A stretch of DNA of 48,037 nt from Candidatus Uhrbacteria bacterium (GCA_016188495.1 JACPHU010000008.1:1-48037), one strand, 5' to 3'. Counted from the stretch's first letter, positions 38,640 through 47,316 are shown. The notes: generated from the sequence alone by a model not told the origin. Made by a program: numbers and translations.

Positions 38640-39779
38640 ATGAAATATCACAGACGAATTATCGCCGTTATTCTTTTTTCGGTTATCACCGTTGGTTTAT
38701 TATTTGCTAAACCGATCGTTGCTCAGACATCCACGAGCGCCCCGAAACTCCTTACTCCTACACTCCAAGTAGATATCCCAGGTGTGAAATTCAGCGAGGG
38801 AAAAATCGAGGGAAAAATACTCAAAGTAAACTATCTCGGAGATTACATCGCGGGTATTTATAAGTATCTGATTGGTATTTCCACCACCATTGCGATTGTG
38901 ATGCTCATGATCGGAGGACTGCAATGGTCTTTAGGGGCTTCTTCTCAAGAAAATATTTCCAAAGCAAAAAAACGAATAAACAATGCGGTGATTGGTCTGG
39001 TTTTGCTCTTAAGCGTATACACGATCCTTTTTATCGTTAATCCAAATCTCACCTTTTTAAAAACCCCTGAAATCCAAGTCATCCAATACGCGAATCTTGA
39101 ATCCGTTATCACGACAGCGATCGAGGAATGCAAGGATGTAAAAGGAATCGTACAAAAATGTTCTGCAACCACTCTTAAAAATCCTTCGGGATGGAGTGCG
39201 GATCTGACAAATATCGTCAACTCTGTTGCCACAACGCAAGGCGTTGATGCTATTTTACTGGCCACGCATATTCAAAAAGAAACATCAGGAAATATCAATT
39301 ATTCTCGCAATATCGGACCTTGCGGAGAAATCGGCATTTCCCAATTCATGCCAACCACGTTTGAATCCATTGTTGGACAGCAATGCTGTACCAGTATGGC
39401 AGCCAAAAATGCAAGCAACAGGGAAAGCTATGGAAAACTGTGCGATAACGGAGCTGTCGATGCCTGGCCGCCAAAAACTTCGGATATTCCACATTGCAAC
39501 ACCAGTATTTGCGGAAACTGCCAAGTCGCCATGACATCCTGTATTGATTATTTCGATACATCAAAACCAAACGGCGTTCAAAATAGCGTCACAGCAACCG
39601 CAAAACTGATCAAATACAATCTTTCCAACGGAAGAATCGCGGGAGATGTTGCTTTGGCTATGTGCGCCTATAACGGATCCGGCAAACAGGCAGCCGCGTA
39701 CGCCCAAGAAGCGGCAAAAATCTACGAAGACTTTTGTAAAAATTCCGGTGGAACCTTAGGGGGAAGCATCTCTCCATAA
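38640..39779 (+). CDS. TrbC/VirB2-like pilin domain fused to SLT-like lytic transglycosylase domain
   Basis: Signal peptide; GISTTIAIVMLMIGGLQWSLGA..INNAVIGLVLLLSVYTILFIVNP; ATHIQKETSGNINYSRNIGPCGEIGISQFMPTTF. ATG at 38640 preferred. Confidence 0.82.
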   Translation: MKYHRRIIAVILFSVITVGLLFAKPIVAQTSTSAPKLLTPTLQVDIPGVKFSEGKIEGKILKVNYLGDYIAGIYKYLIGISTTIAIVMLMIGGLQWSLGASSQENISKAKKRINNAVIGLVLLLSVYTILFIVNPNLTFLKTPEIQVIQYANLESVITTAIEECKDVKGIVQKCSATTLKNPSGWSADLTNIVNSVATTQGVDAILLATHIQKETSGNINYSRNIGPCGEIGISQFMPTTFESIVGQQCCTSMAAKNASNRESYGKLCDNGAVDAWPPKTSDIPHCNTSICGNCQVAMTSCIDYFDTSKPNGVQNSVTATAKLIKYNLSNGRIAGDVALAMCAYNGSGKQAAAYAQEAAKIYEDFCKNSGGTLGGSISP

Positions 39780-39784
39780 ATATG

Positions 39785-39913
39785 GAGATCTCTGAAAAAT
39801 TTGATGAGATTGCCTTGAACGGGCTGTTGAACCCCGAGAACCCTACTCATTGTAGGGAGAACGGGGTCAACGGGCGCCCGTGAAAGGCAAGATCGCAAAT
39901 TTTTCAGAGATCT
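39785..39913 (+). repeat. Structured hairpin element E2 (GATGAGA/GATCGC family)
   Basis: agatctctgaaaaattt-GATGAGA-ttgcct-TGAA-CGGGC...GCCCG-TGAA-aggcaa-GATCGC-aaatttttcagagatct; 17-bp perfect outer stem immediately followed by the radA ATG (39914). Confidence 0.9.
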
Positions 39914-41224
39914 ATGTATATCTGTACCAATTGCGATGCTCAATCCCCCAAATGGTCTGGCAAATGCCTGGAGTGTGACAAATGGGGTACGCTGATTGAA
40001 GAATCTGTAGAGACGAACAAACGTTCGTCTCTTTCGTCTATAAAAGCAAAACCCGTACAAAGCAAACCGTTAAAACAAATCGCTCAACAAAATGAAACGG
40101 ACCGAATCCTCACGCAAGATAAAGAAGTTGACAGGGTTTTAGGAGGTGGAATCGTTCGCGGGTCTCTGGTTCTTCTCTCTGGAGAACCCGGCATTGGAAA
40201 ATCAACGCTTGTGGCGAGCATCGCTGGATCCATCAATGGTGACGTGCTTTATATTTCAGGAGAAGAGTCTCCTACCCAGCTTGCCTCACGATTTGATCGT
40301 CTCAAGACAGACATAAACCATGTTCGATTCCTAGAACCGTTTCCTGTGGAAACGCTCGTCGCGACTCTTGAAAAAGAACAGCCGATGCTTGCGATTATTG
40401 ATTCTGTTCAAACGCTCACGTCGTCCTTGATAGAAAGTACCTCTGGAACCCCCACGCTTGTACGCTATGCCACCGCTCTTTTGCTTGAGGTAGCCAAACG
40501 TACAAATATCTCCATCCTGTTGGTTGGCCAAGTCACCAAGGATGGAACCGTGGCAGGACCAAAGACCCTAGAACATTTGGTGGATGTGGTAATGAATCTT
40601 GAAGGCGATCCGGTCCATAGTTACCGTTTGCTTCGAGCTTCCAAAAACCGCTTTGGTGCGACCGATGAAATAGGCGTCTTTGAAATGACAGAAACGGGAC
40701 TTCTGGCGGTAGAGAACCCTTCAGAACGTTTCCTTGCAGAGCGTTCCCCTACCCCAGGATCAGTCATCGCCGCCACGGCCGAAGGATCGCGCGTGTTTTT
40801 GGTAGAAGTCCAGGCGCTGGTGGAACAAAGCTTTTATGGAACCCCCGTTCGTCGCGCGTCTGGTTTTGATCAAAATCGTTTGCAAATGCTCGTCGCGATC
40901 CTTTCAAAACGAGCAGGTCTTAAATTGGGAGACAAAGACGTGTATATCAACGTGATCGGCGGAATGTCCCTCCAAGAACCTGCGGCTGATCTGGCCATCT
41001 GTGCAGCCATTACCCATGCCTATAAAAATAAAACGGACACTTCCGCAACTGTGTACATGGGTGAAGTAGGCTTAGGAGGCGAGATCAGAACCGCCCCTCT
41101 CACGCAACGAAGACTCATGGAAGCTCTCAGGCTCGGAATCTCCTGTGCCGTCATCCCTCTCAAAACAAAACTGAAAAAAATCGAAATGGAACTAAAACAG
41201 ATAAGCACAATAAAGGAAATATAA
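39914..41224 (+). CDS. radA: DNA repair protein RadA
   Basis: CTNCDAQSPKWSGKCLECDKWGTL zinc finger; GEPGIGKSTLVASIAG; KNRFGATDEIGVFEM; LonP-like C-terminus. Confidence 0.96.
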   Translation: MYICTNCDAQSPKWSGKCLECDKWGTLIEESVETNKRSSLSSIKAKPVQSKPLKQIAQQNETDRILTQDKEVDRVLGGGIVRGSLVLLSGEPGIGKSTLVASIAGSINGDVLYISGEESPTQLASRFDRLKTDINHVRFLEPFPVETLVATLEKEQPMLAIIDSVQTLTSSLIESTSGTPTLVRYATALLLEVAKRTNISILLVGQVTKDGTVAGPKTLEHLVDVVMNLEGDPVHSYRLLRASKNRFGATDEIGVFEMTETGLLAVENPSERFLAERSPTPGSVIAATAEGSRVFLVEVQALVEQSFYGTPVRRASGFDQNRLQMLVAILSKRAGLKLGDKDVYINVIGGMSLQEPAADLAICAAITHAYKNKTDTSATVYMGEVGLGGEIRTAPLTQRRLMEALRLGISCAVIPLKTKLKKIEMELKQISTIKEI

Positions 41225-41257
41225 AAACCCCGCAGAAAGAACCTCTGCGGGGTTTTG
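41224..41257. terminator. Terminator hairpin between convergent genes
   Basis: aaaaccccgcagaaagaacctctgcggggtttt. Confidence 0.9.
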
Positions 41258-41274
41258 CGTCGTACCTCCCTAAA

Positions 41275-42225
41275 TTACTTTATATGCACGGCTGTATAGG
41301 ATGCGCCTGTAATAGTAACTCTCCACCTCACGGAACCTTCACTCACAACAAAAACAGTTCCTTGATAGAGTTTGCCACCGCTGCCACCCCACAAATAACC
41401 AAGTCTTGCCGTCTGGTTTGTTTCATGGAAAAAGATCGTCGATCGCCCAGAGGTTGATTTGATCTCAATCTCTCCATAACGATTTTTGCCTAATTCCTGA
41501 CATTCTCTCGATAAAATAGAGACAATAAATGGATTGACGACATCCGTTAACGAACTCGTCTCTGACGAGAAAGCGCTTAGTAAATAGTGCCAAATAACGT
41601 TCTCTTTTCCATCACTACTCTTTGAAAAAGAGGGATAGACAATGAGATATCTAGCTTCGAAAGAACCAAGAAAATTCTCTTGTCTAAAGTTATAACCTCG
41701 ATTATCCCACACAAACATGACTCGACCATCGTTAACCAATTGATAGTCAACATCCTTTGGAAACGAAAATGGTTCTGAATAAAGACCGGGGATAACAACT
41801 CTTTGATCATCAACAAGCATTCTATTTGTAGCAGATGAAAGAACCTCTGAAAGACTCCAGGCTAATTTTCTTCCTACCCAAACGCACGAAACTTCTTGTT
41901 GAATTTCATCACCTATCCAATGAATACATGACCAAACATTTTCCTTACGTTTGGTAAAGGTGATACGTTCTCCGTCAGAAGTTTTTACAGTGAATACTGT
42001 GTGATCCGAATTCCATTCCAAGGAAGTAAACGTTCCCTTATGAGGAGTCTCATAACGATCGGCCCCAAAGATCAGAAACTCAGAAAAGGGTGTAAGAAGA
42101 ATCTGGGTCCCGTCTTTTAACGTTTCAACTTTGAAACCGTCTTCCAAAAAGGACTCTTGAGCAGAAGCATTCGAAACCATCAAAAAAAGGAACAGACCTG
42201 ATAACAGAAGCATTCTTTTCATCAT
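41275..42225 (-). CDS. Hypothetical secreted protein
   Basis: MMKRMLLLSGLFLFLMVSNASAQE signal peptide; ATG at 42225 preceded by ggaggg. Confidence 0.75.
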   Translation of the reverse strand: MMKRMLLLSGLFLFLMVSNASAQESFLEDGFKVETLKDGTQILLTPFSEFLIFGADRYETPHKGTFTSLEWNSDHTVFTVKTSDGERITFTKRKENVWSCIHWIGDEIQQEVSCVWVGRKLAWSLSEVLSSATNRMLVDDQRVVIPGLYSEPFSFPKDVDYQLVNDGRVMFVWDNRGYNFRQENFLGSFEARYLIVYPSFSKSSDGKENVIWHYLLSAFSSETSSLTDVVNPFIVSILSRECQELGKNRYGEIEIKSTSGRSTIFFHETNQTARLGYLWGGSGGKLYQGTVFVVSEGSVRWRVTITGASYTAVHIK

Positions 42226-42323
42226 CCTTTTACCCTCCAAAATCATTATTCTAAAAATGCTAGATTGATTCCCAACGTTCCAAATCTAATAAAAATAAGT
42301 TACAAAAAAATTGTAACGGATGT

Positions 42324-42352
42324 TTCATACAATCGAAACTCTTTTTTGTCAA
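42324..42352 (-). promoter_or_regulatory. Sigma70-type promoter for the secreted-protein gene
   Basis: Minus strand: TTGACA (42352-42347), 17 nt, TATGAA (42329-42324). Confidence 0.65.
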
Positions 42353-42407
42353 TCATTGTTGAACGATTGAACGATTCTCCATTCTTACATTCCATTCTAA
42401 ACCAATA

Positions 42408-44456
42408 TTATTCCAAATGAACCTCTTCAAAGGATCGGTCTATTTTTTCAAGAATAAGTGAATGCTGTTTCAGGGAGGGATCTTCACCCAAAAGCTCGTC
42501 GGCCTTGTCACGGGCTTTTTTCATAATGTCTGTATCTTGAATCGTGGCAAGCTGAAAATCCGGAAATCCGGACTGAGCATTGCCAAACACGTTTCCTGCC
42601 CCGCGCAATTCCAAATCCTTCTGTGCCAGCTTAAATCCGTCTGTGGTCTGTTCCATGGCTCGCAACCTCATTTCTGTGGTACCGCTCAATTGTTCAGGAA
42701 GAAGATAGCAATAAGACTGGATATCCGATCGTCCCACGCGTCCGCGCAACTGGTGCAGTTGAGCCAGTCCAAAACGCTCAGCGCCGATAATCACCATGAC
42801 GTTCGCGTTTGGTATATCAACCCCAACCTCTACGACCGTGGTTGAAACCAATAGATCGATCTCCCCGTCTCGAAACGCGGTGATGATTTTTTCTTTTTCA
42901 TCCGACTTTAATCGACCGTGAAGCGTGGCTGAGGAAACCGTCTTTAACGGTCCGTTCTTCAACTCTTTGGCGACCTCTGTCACGGATTTCACGCCCAACG
43001 TATCGGAAGGATCAATAAGTGGGCACACCACAAATACTTGTTGACCCTGTTTGATTTGCTCATGAACATGTGACCACATTCCCCGCCTTTGAGACTCCAA
43101 AACCACGGCCGTTGCCACAGGTTTTCGACCTTCCGGCATCTGATTCAAAATAGACAGATCAAGATCCCCGTAAATAGTGAGAGCCAGTGATCGAGGAATG
43201 GGGGTAGCGGTCATGGACAATAAGTGAGGAGCCAAACCCTCTGTTTGAAGCAGCGCATGGCGCTGTTCTACCCCAAAACGATGCTGCTCATCTACAATAA
43301 CCAGTCTTACATCCGAAAAATTGACTTGATCCTGCAACAAGGCATGCGTTCCGACTACGCACTTCACTTGGCCCATATTGATCTGAGAAATAAGAGTTTC
43401 TTTCGCTATCGGCTCCATTCCCACCTTGTGTTGAGTGCGTGTCAGTAAACCCACCGGTTCATTCAATAATCGCATGAGGGCAGCCTGTTGCTGAGAGGCA
43501 AGAATTTCTGTTGGAGCTAAATAAACCACTCGCTCTCCTGCGTGAAGCACGCTCGCCGCGGCAGCAGCGGCTACAACCGTCTTTCCGCTCCCCACATCTC
43601 CCTCAAGCAACCGATTCATCGGATGATCTTTTTCAAGATCTTGTACGATCTCCCAAATGGCTTTTCGTTGAGCTATCGTAAGATTAAACGGAAGGGATTG
43701 GACAAAGGCCTTGAGAAAAGATTCATCAAACGGAATAGGAAGAGCACTCTTTTGAGAACGCTCAGAACGAACCCGGGCAAAAAGAAGCTGATGAAGAAAA
43801 AGCTCATCGAATTTTAATCGTGAAATAGCGGACTCAAGATCTTGCTTTGAAGAAGGAAAATGAATATCACGAAGCGCTTGCGCAAGAGAAGGGTAACCTT
43901 CGGATTCTATGATCTTCGCAGGAACCCAATCCGAATATTCATCCGCCGCAGGAAGGGCTGCTTTCATGCCGTCGCGAAGCCGTCGCATCGTGAGCGTTCC
44001 TGTAAGTCCATAAATAGGAACGATACGTCCGGTGTGTGTTCCGGTATGTGCAGACCTTTCAATAACAGGATTAAGCAACGAGAGACCCATCCGATTATCG
44101 ACTCTGCCAGCCAATGAAAGTTTCATGCCAACGGAAAGACTCTTTTCAAGATAAGATTGATTAAACCAGATCACGGATAACTTCCCTGTTTCATCCGCGA
44201 TCATCCCCTCAATGATTTTTAATCCTCTTTTTTTAGCAGGGCGCGAAGTGAGCGATTGAAGAGTCCCCATCACCGTGACGGTATCCCCTGCCTTTACCTG
44301 ACCTGCTCCACAGATACGAGAAAAGTCATCGTAACGAAACGGTAAATACCATAAAAGATCCCGGACAGATCTCATACCCAAAGCTCGCAAATCAACCAAC
44401 GCTTTTTGTCCGATTCCCGGTAAGTCGCTTAAAGGTGAAGTAAGATGGATAGCCAT
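42408..44456 (-). CDS. recG: ATP-dependent DNA helicase RecG
   Basis: NRLLEGDVGSGKTVVAAAAA; VIVDEQHRFGVEQR; LSMTATPIPRSLALTIYGD; QLHQLRGRVGRSDIQSYCYLL. Confidence 0.96.
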   Translation of the reverse strand: MAIHLTSPLSDLPGIGQKALVDLRALGMRSVRDLLWYLPFRYDDFSRICGAGQVKAGDTVTVMGTLQSLTSRPAKKRGLKIIEGMIADETGKLSVIWFNQSYLEKSLSVGMKLSLAGRVDNRMGLSLLNPVIERSAHTGTHTGRIVPIYGLTGTLTMRRLRDGMKAALPAADEYSDWVPAKIIESEGYPSLAQALRDIHFPSSKQDLESAISRLKFDELFLHQLLFARVRSERSQKSALPIPFDESFLKAFVQSLPFNLTIAQRKAIWEIVQDLEKDHPMNRLLEGDVGSGKTVVAAAAAASVLHAGERVVYLAPTEILASQQQAALMRLLNEPVGLLTRTQHKVGMEPIAKETLISQINMGQVKCVVGTHALLQDQVNFSDVRLVIVDEQHRFGVEQRHALLQTEGLAPHLLSMTATPIPRSLALTIYGDLDLSILNQMPEGRKPVATAVVLESQRRGMWSHVHEQIKQGQQVFVVCPLIDPSDTLGVKSVTEVAKELKNGPLKTVSSATLHGRLKSDEKEKIITAFRDGEIDLLVSTTVVEVGVDIPNANVMVIIGAERFGLAQLHQLRGRVGRSDIQSYCYLLPEQLSGTTEMRLRAMEQTTDGFKLAQKDLELRGAGNVFGNAQSGFPDFQLATIQDTDIMKKARDKADELLGEDPSLKQHSLILEKIDRSFEEVHLE

Positions 44457-44482
44457 AGATAAAGAAATAGTAACACAAACGA

Positions 44483-44509
44483 AAAAACAGCAATGATTGC
44501 TGTTTTTTC
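44483..44509. terminator. Terminator hairpin
   Basis: aaaaaacagcaatgattgctgtttttt. Confidence 0.8.
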
Positions 44510-44525
44510 CAAACCATTGTACCGA

Positions 44526-46799
44526 TCAACGGCTAATGGAACTTCCCCATCTTTTTTGATAGGTATTTTTTGTTTCGTCGCGTTTTTTCACCAACGTCTG
44601 GTACTGTTCTCGCACGGATGACTGTGTTGGAGTCAATTTGATGATTAATTGTTTCTGTACCGTCTCAATGAATTCCTGCAGAGGAACCGGGGTGGAAGGG
44701 GCTTCCAATGGCAAGATACCTCGCACGTCATGCAACGTGGTTCTTAATTCTTCTAAGAGTTTATCCAGACGAATTTTTTCTACATATTCTGTTTGCGCAC
44801 TTTCAAAGCGCAATTGCAAAGATGATAATTCATTCTCTAACGTTTGTTTTTCTGTTTCTTTCTTTCCTCTTGTCCTCGCGTGAAGCCAACCTTTAGCGTC
44901 TGAGATTTCTTGCGTTAATTTTTTAATCAGTTCTTTCTTTTCTGTTATCTCTGTTTTAAGAGAAGAACTGTTTTTATTAAGTGCTTCTAAATCTTCTCCT
45001 GAAGCTACCACAAACTCTATGTTTTTATTCTGGTTCATAACGACCTCTTGATGCAAAGATCCTTGTAACCGAACCATGGCTATATCTAACTCAGAAGAGA
45101 ATGCCTGTGCTAATTCTTGCAATCGAATACGAGATTCGGCGAGCGCGATGATTCCATCATTTTTTTCCCTATAGACAAAATTTGAAAGCTGCTCTTGATC
45201 CCAATCCGCATCAACCTTATCACTCAACTGCTCCTTCAATTGAGTTCTCTTCTTCTCGATGGCTTGTTGTTCTTTTTGTAAACGCGTTTTAACCTCTTCA
45301 AACTTACTGTCTCGCAACGCAACATACGTCTTAGCATCAAACGTTAAGTAATGTGAGATGCCCGAATGATCTAATGCTAATGCTTGTTCAGAGGTGACAG
45401 CTAGGTCTGAAACGAGTTCAGCATCGCGTATTTTTTTAACAACTTCTGGTTGAGGAAGAGCGAGAATCTCTTGAAATTTTTGATAAAAATTTTCTAACTC
45501 ATCTAAAATACGTTCTACTCTTTTTGGCTTCGCTAACAAAGAAGGAAAAGGTCGATCGTTTGGAGAAAAATACTGAGAACTTGCGTCTCTGTTTGAAAAA
45601 ACTTTTTTCGAATCCCCCCTACGAAATTGATCCAGTAGATGTTCTTGATCTACGATCATTTTTTCCAAAAGATCAATGGGCGTTTTTTGACTCTCTCTCA
45701 ATCCCAATCTAGAAGCACTTAACATTTCTTGACCATCGACAAAGGCTTCAGCCAATCCGTCTAATTTTTTATCACCCCATTGTTCATACGCTTTCACCTG
45801 TTTAAGCAAAGTGACTCCGGAATCTGTACCCAAAAGACTATTCAAACGATCTATGGTTTTTTGTTTTTCTTGTCGGACCTGTTGTAGACGATCAGAAACT
45901 TCGTTCCAACGTCGTGGTAAAGATTCAATTGTCTCTACCGCTTCTTGTAGCTGTATCACACCATCTCTTTTGGCCTCCTTCTGAAGATCGCGATCAATGA
46001 CTTGTCCGTAGTACTCCTTTATAACCGATTTAACTTTCCCTTCCCCATATTTTTTCGCATCTTCCAAATCGTCCCCAACAATAAGTATCTGTCTGTCTAA
46101 TTTAAATCCGGATGCCAATCCATCCCAAGACCCTCTTAGTTCATATTGTTGTCTTACTCTCTCAAACATTTCTGTTCTTATGACCTCTTGGCCTTCCGGG
46201 GTTTGATCAAATACTGTTTTGCGTTCTTGTTCTAATTCTTGAATGGCTCGTTCTAATGCATTGGCAACGCTGGGATAAGTCAACGTATCTAATGATAAAG
46301 CCGCATGAACTTTTTCTTTTGCGCTACGTCTTGCCGCAATTGATTCACGAGCTGTTTGGCGTTTTGTTGTACGGGATTCCCTGGACTGTTTTACTGTTTT
46401 TATTTCAGATTCTTCTGAATATTGTTGAGCGTTAAGCAAATCTTCTAAAGAAGATATTCCTTCGTCTTCGAGAATCGCATGGAACTGTTCGTTCTCAAAC
46501 AATTTTTCTAATTCACTTGTTGCCTTCGTTAAGGCTTTTCCTTCTTTTTTTGCTCCAGCCACAGATACACCCGCTTTCTCGTGCGTTTGTGTCAACTCTG
46601 TCAAAAGCGTTCGCATGGACTCTAATCTCGAATCAATCATTCCTATGGATTGTCGCAGACTCTCAAGGTGCGATTGTTCTGCTTCTTGTGTTTTTAACGC
46701 TTCCGCTTGCTCTTGAGCAGCTTTTTCTTCACGTTTCTGTCTCGCTTCCTGTTCTTCTCTCTCACTAATTTTTTTGGAGAATGTGTCTGCTAATGCCAT
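44526..46799 (-). CDS. Large coiled-coil hypothetical protein
   Basis: 757-aa Glu/Gln/Lys-rich heptad-like ORF. Confidence 0.75.
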   Translation of the reverse strand: MALADTFSKKISEREEQEARQKREEKAAQEQAEALKTQEAEQSHLESLRQSIGMIDSRLESMRTLLTELTQTHEKAGVSVAGAKKEGKALTKATSELEKLFENEQFHAILEDEGISSLEDLLNAQQYSEESEIKTVKQSRESRTTKRQTARESIAARRSAKEKVHAALSLDTLTYPSVANALERAIQELEQERKTVFDQTPEGQEVIRTEMFERVRQQYELRGSWDGLASGFKLDRQILIVGDDLEDAKKYGEGKVKSVIKEYYGQVIDRDLQKEAKRDGVIQLQEAVETIESLPRRWNEVSDRLQQVRQEKQKTIDRLNSLLGTDSGVTLLKQVKAYEQWGDKKLDGLAEAFVDGQEMLSASRLGLRESQKTPIDLLEKMIVDQEHLLDQFRRGDSKKVFSNRDASSQYFSPNDRPFPSLLAKPKRVERILDELENFYQKFQEILALPQPEVVKKIRDAELVSDLAVTSEQALALDHSGISHYLTFDAKTYVALRDSKFEEVKTRLQKEQQAIEKKRTQLKEQLSDKVDADWDQEQLSNFVYREKNDGIIALAESRIRLQELAQAFSSELDIAMVRLQGSLHQEVVMNQNKNIEFVVASGEDLEALNKNSSSLKTEITEKKELIKKLTQEISDAKGWLHARTRGKKETEKQTLENELSSLQLRFESAQTEYVEKIRLDKLLEELRTTLHDVRGILPLEAPSTPVPLQEFIETVQKQLIIKLTPTQSSVREQYQTLVKKRDETKNTYQKRWGSSISR

Positions 46800-46888
46800 A
46801 ATTAAAATTGATAATAAATTTTCTCTATTTTATAACGAAAAAAGAAAAAAATCCTATTTGCTGTGGAGAAGTCTATAAAAAACCAAAA

Positions 46889-46921
46889 CGAAAACACAAC
46901 AGGATCACTGTTGTGTTTTCG
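46889..46921 (-). terminator. Terminator downstream of tRNA-Arg
   Basis: Minus strand: cgaaaacacaacagtgatcctgttgtgttttcgttttggtttttt. Confidence 0.8.
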
Positions 46922-46998
46922 TGGTGCACTCGGCAGGATTTGAACCTGCGACCCTCAGCTCCGCAAGCTGATGCTCTATCCAGCTGAGCTACGAGTGC
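46922..46998 (-). tRNA. tRNA-Arg (anticodon GCG), CCA encoded
   Basis: GCACTCGTAGCTCAGCTGGATAGAGCATCAGCTTGCGGAGCTGAGGGTCGCAGGTTCGAATCCTGCCGAGTGCACCA; 7-nt anticodon loop TTGCGGA. Confidence 0.93.
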
Positions 46999-47000
46999 AT

Positions 47001-47130
47001 AGAAATCTTTTTAAAATCGCGATCTTGCCTTTCACGGGCACCCAGGCACCCCGGAAGACGTACGTTTGGGTACGCCTTCCGGGGCTGCCAGCCCGTTCAA
47101 GGCAATCTCATCGATTTTAAAAAGATTTCT
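47001..47130 (-). repeat. Structured hairpin element E3 (GATGAGA/GATCGC family)
   Basis: Minus strand: agaaatctttttaaaatc-GATGAGA-ttgcct...aggcaa-GATCGC-gattttaaaaagatttct; 18-bp perfect outer stem, 2 nt upstream of tRNA-Arg. Confidence 0.9.
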
Positions 47131-47181
47131 TACTTATAAGTTTCAAAATTTTCAAGAGACCATATAACAAATCATCCGAAT

Positions 47182-47311
47182 GACGTTGTTCCAAAACTCG
47201 ATGAGATCAACTTGAACGGGCTGCTGAGCCCCGAGAACCCTACTCAGAGTAGGGAGAACGGGGTCAGCGGGCGCCCGTGAAAGTTGAGATCGCGAGTTTT
47301 GGAAGAACGTC
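47182..47311 (+). repeat. Structured hairpin element E4 (GATGAGA/GATCGC family)
   Basis: gacgttgttccaaaactc-GATGAGA-tcaact-TGAA-CGGGC...GCCCG-TGAA-agttga-GATCGC-gagttttggaagaacgtc; one mismatch in the outer stem. Confidence 0.9.
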
Positions 47312-47316
47312 GAATG

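Noticed and set aside
39800-39900. Hammerhead-like ribozyme suggested by UGAUGAGA in the E elements
   Set aside because: The opposing strand is GATCGC, not the required GAAA, and there is no correctly placed third helix or cleavage site.
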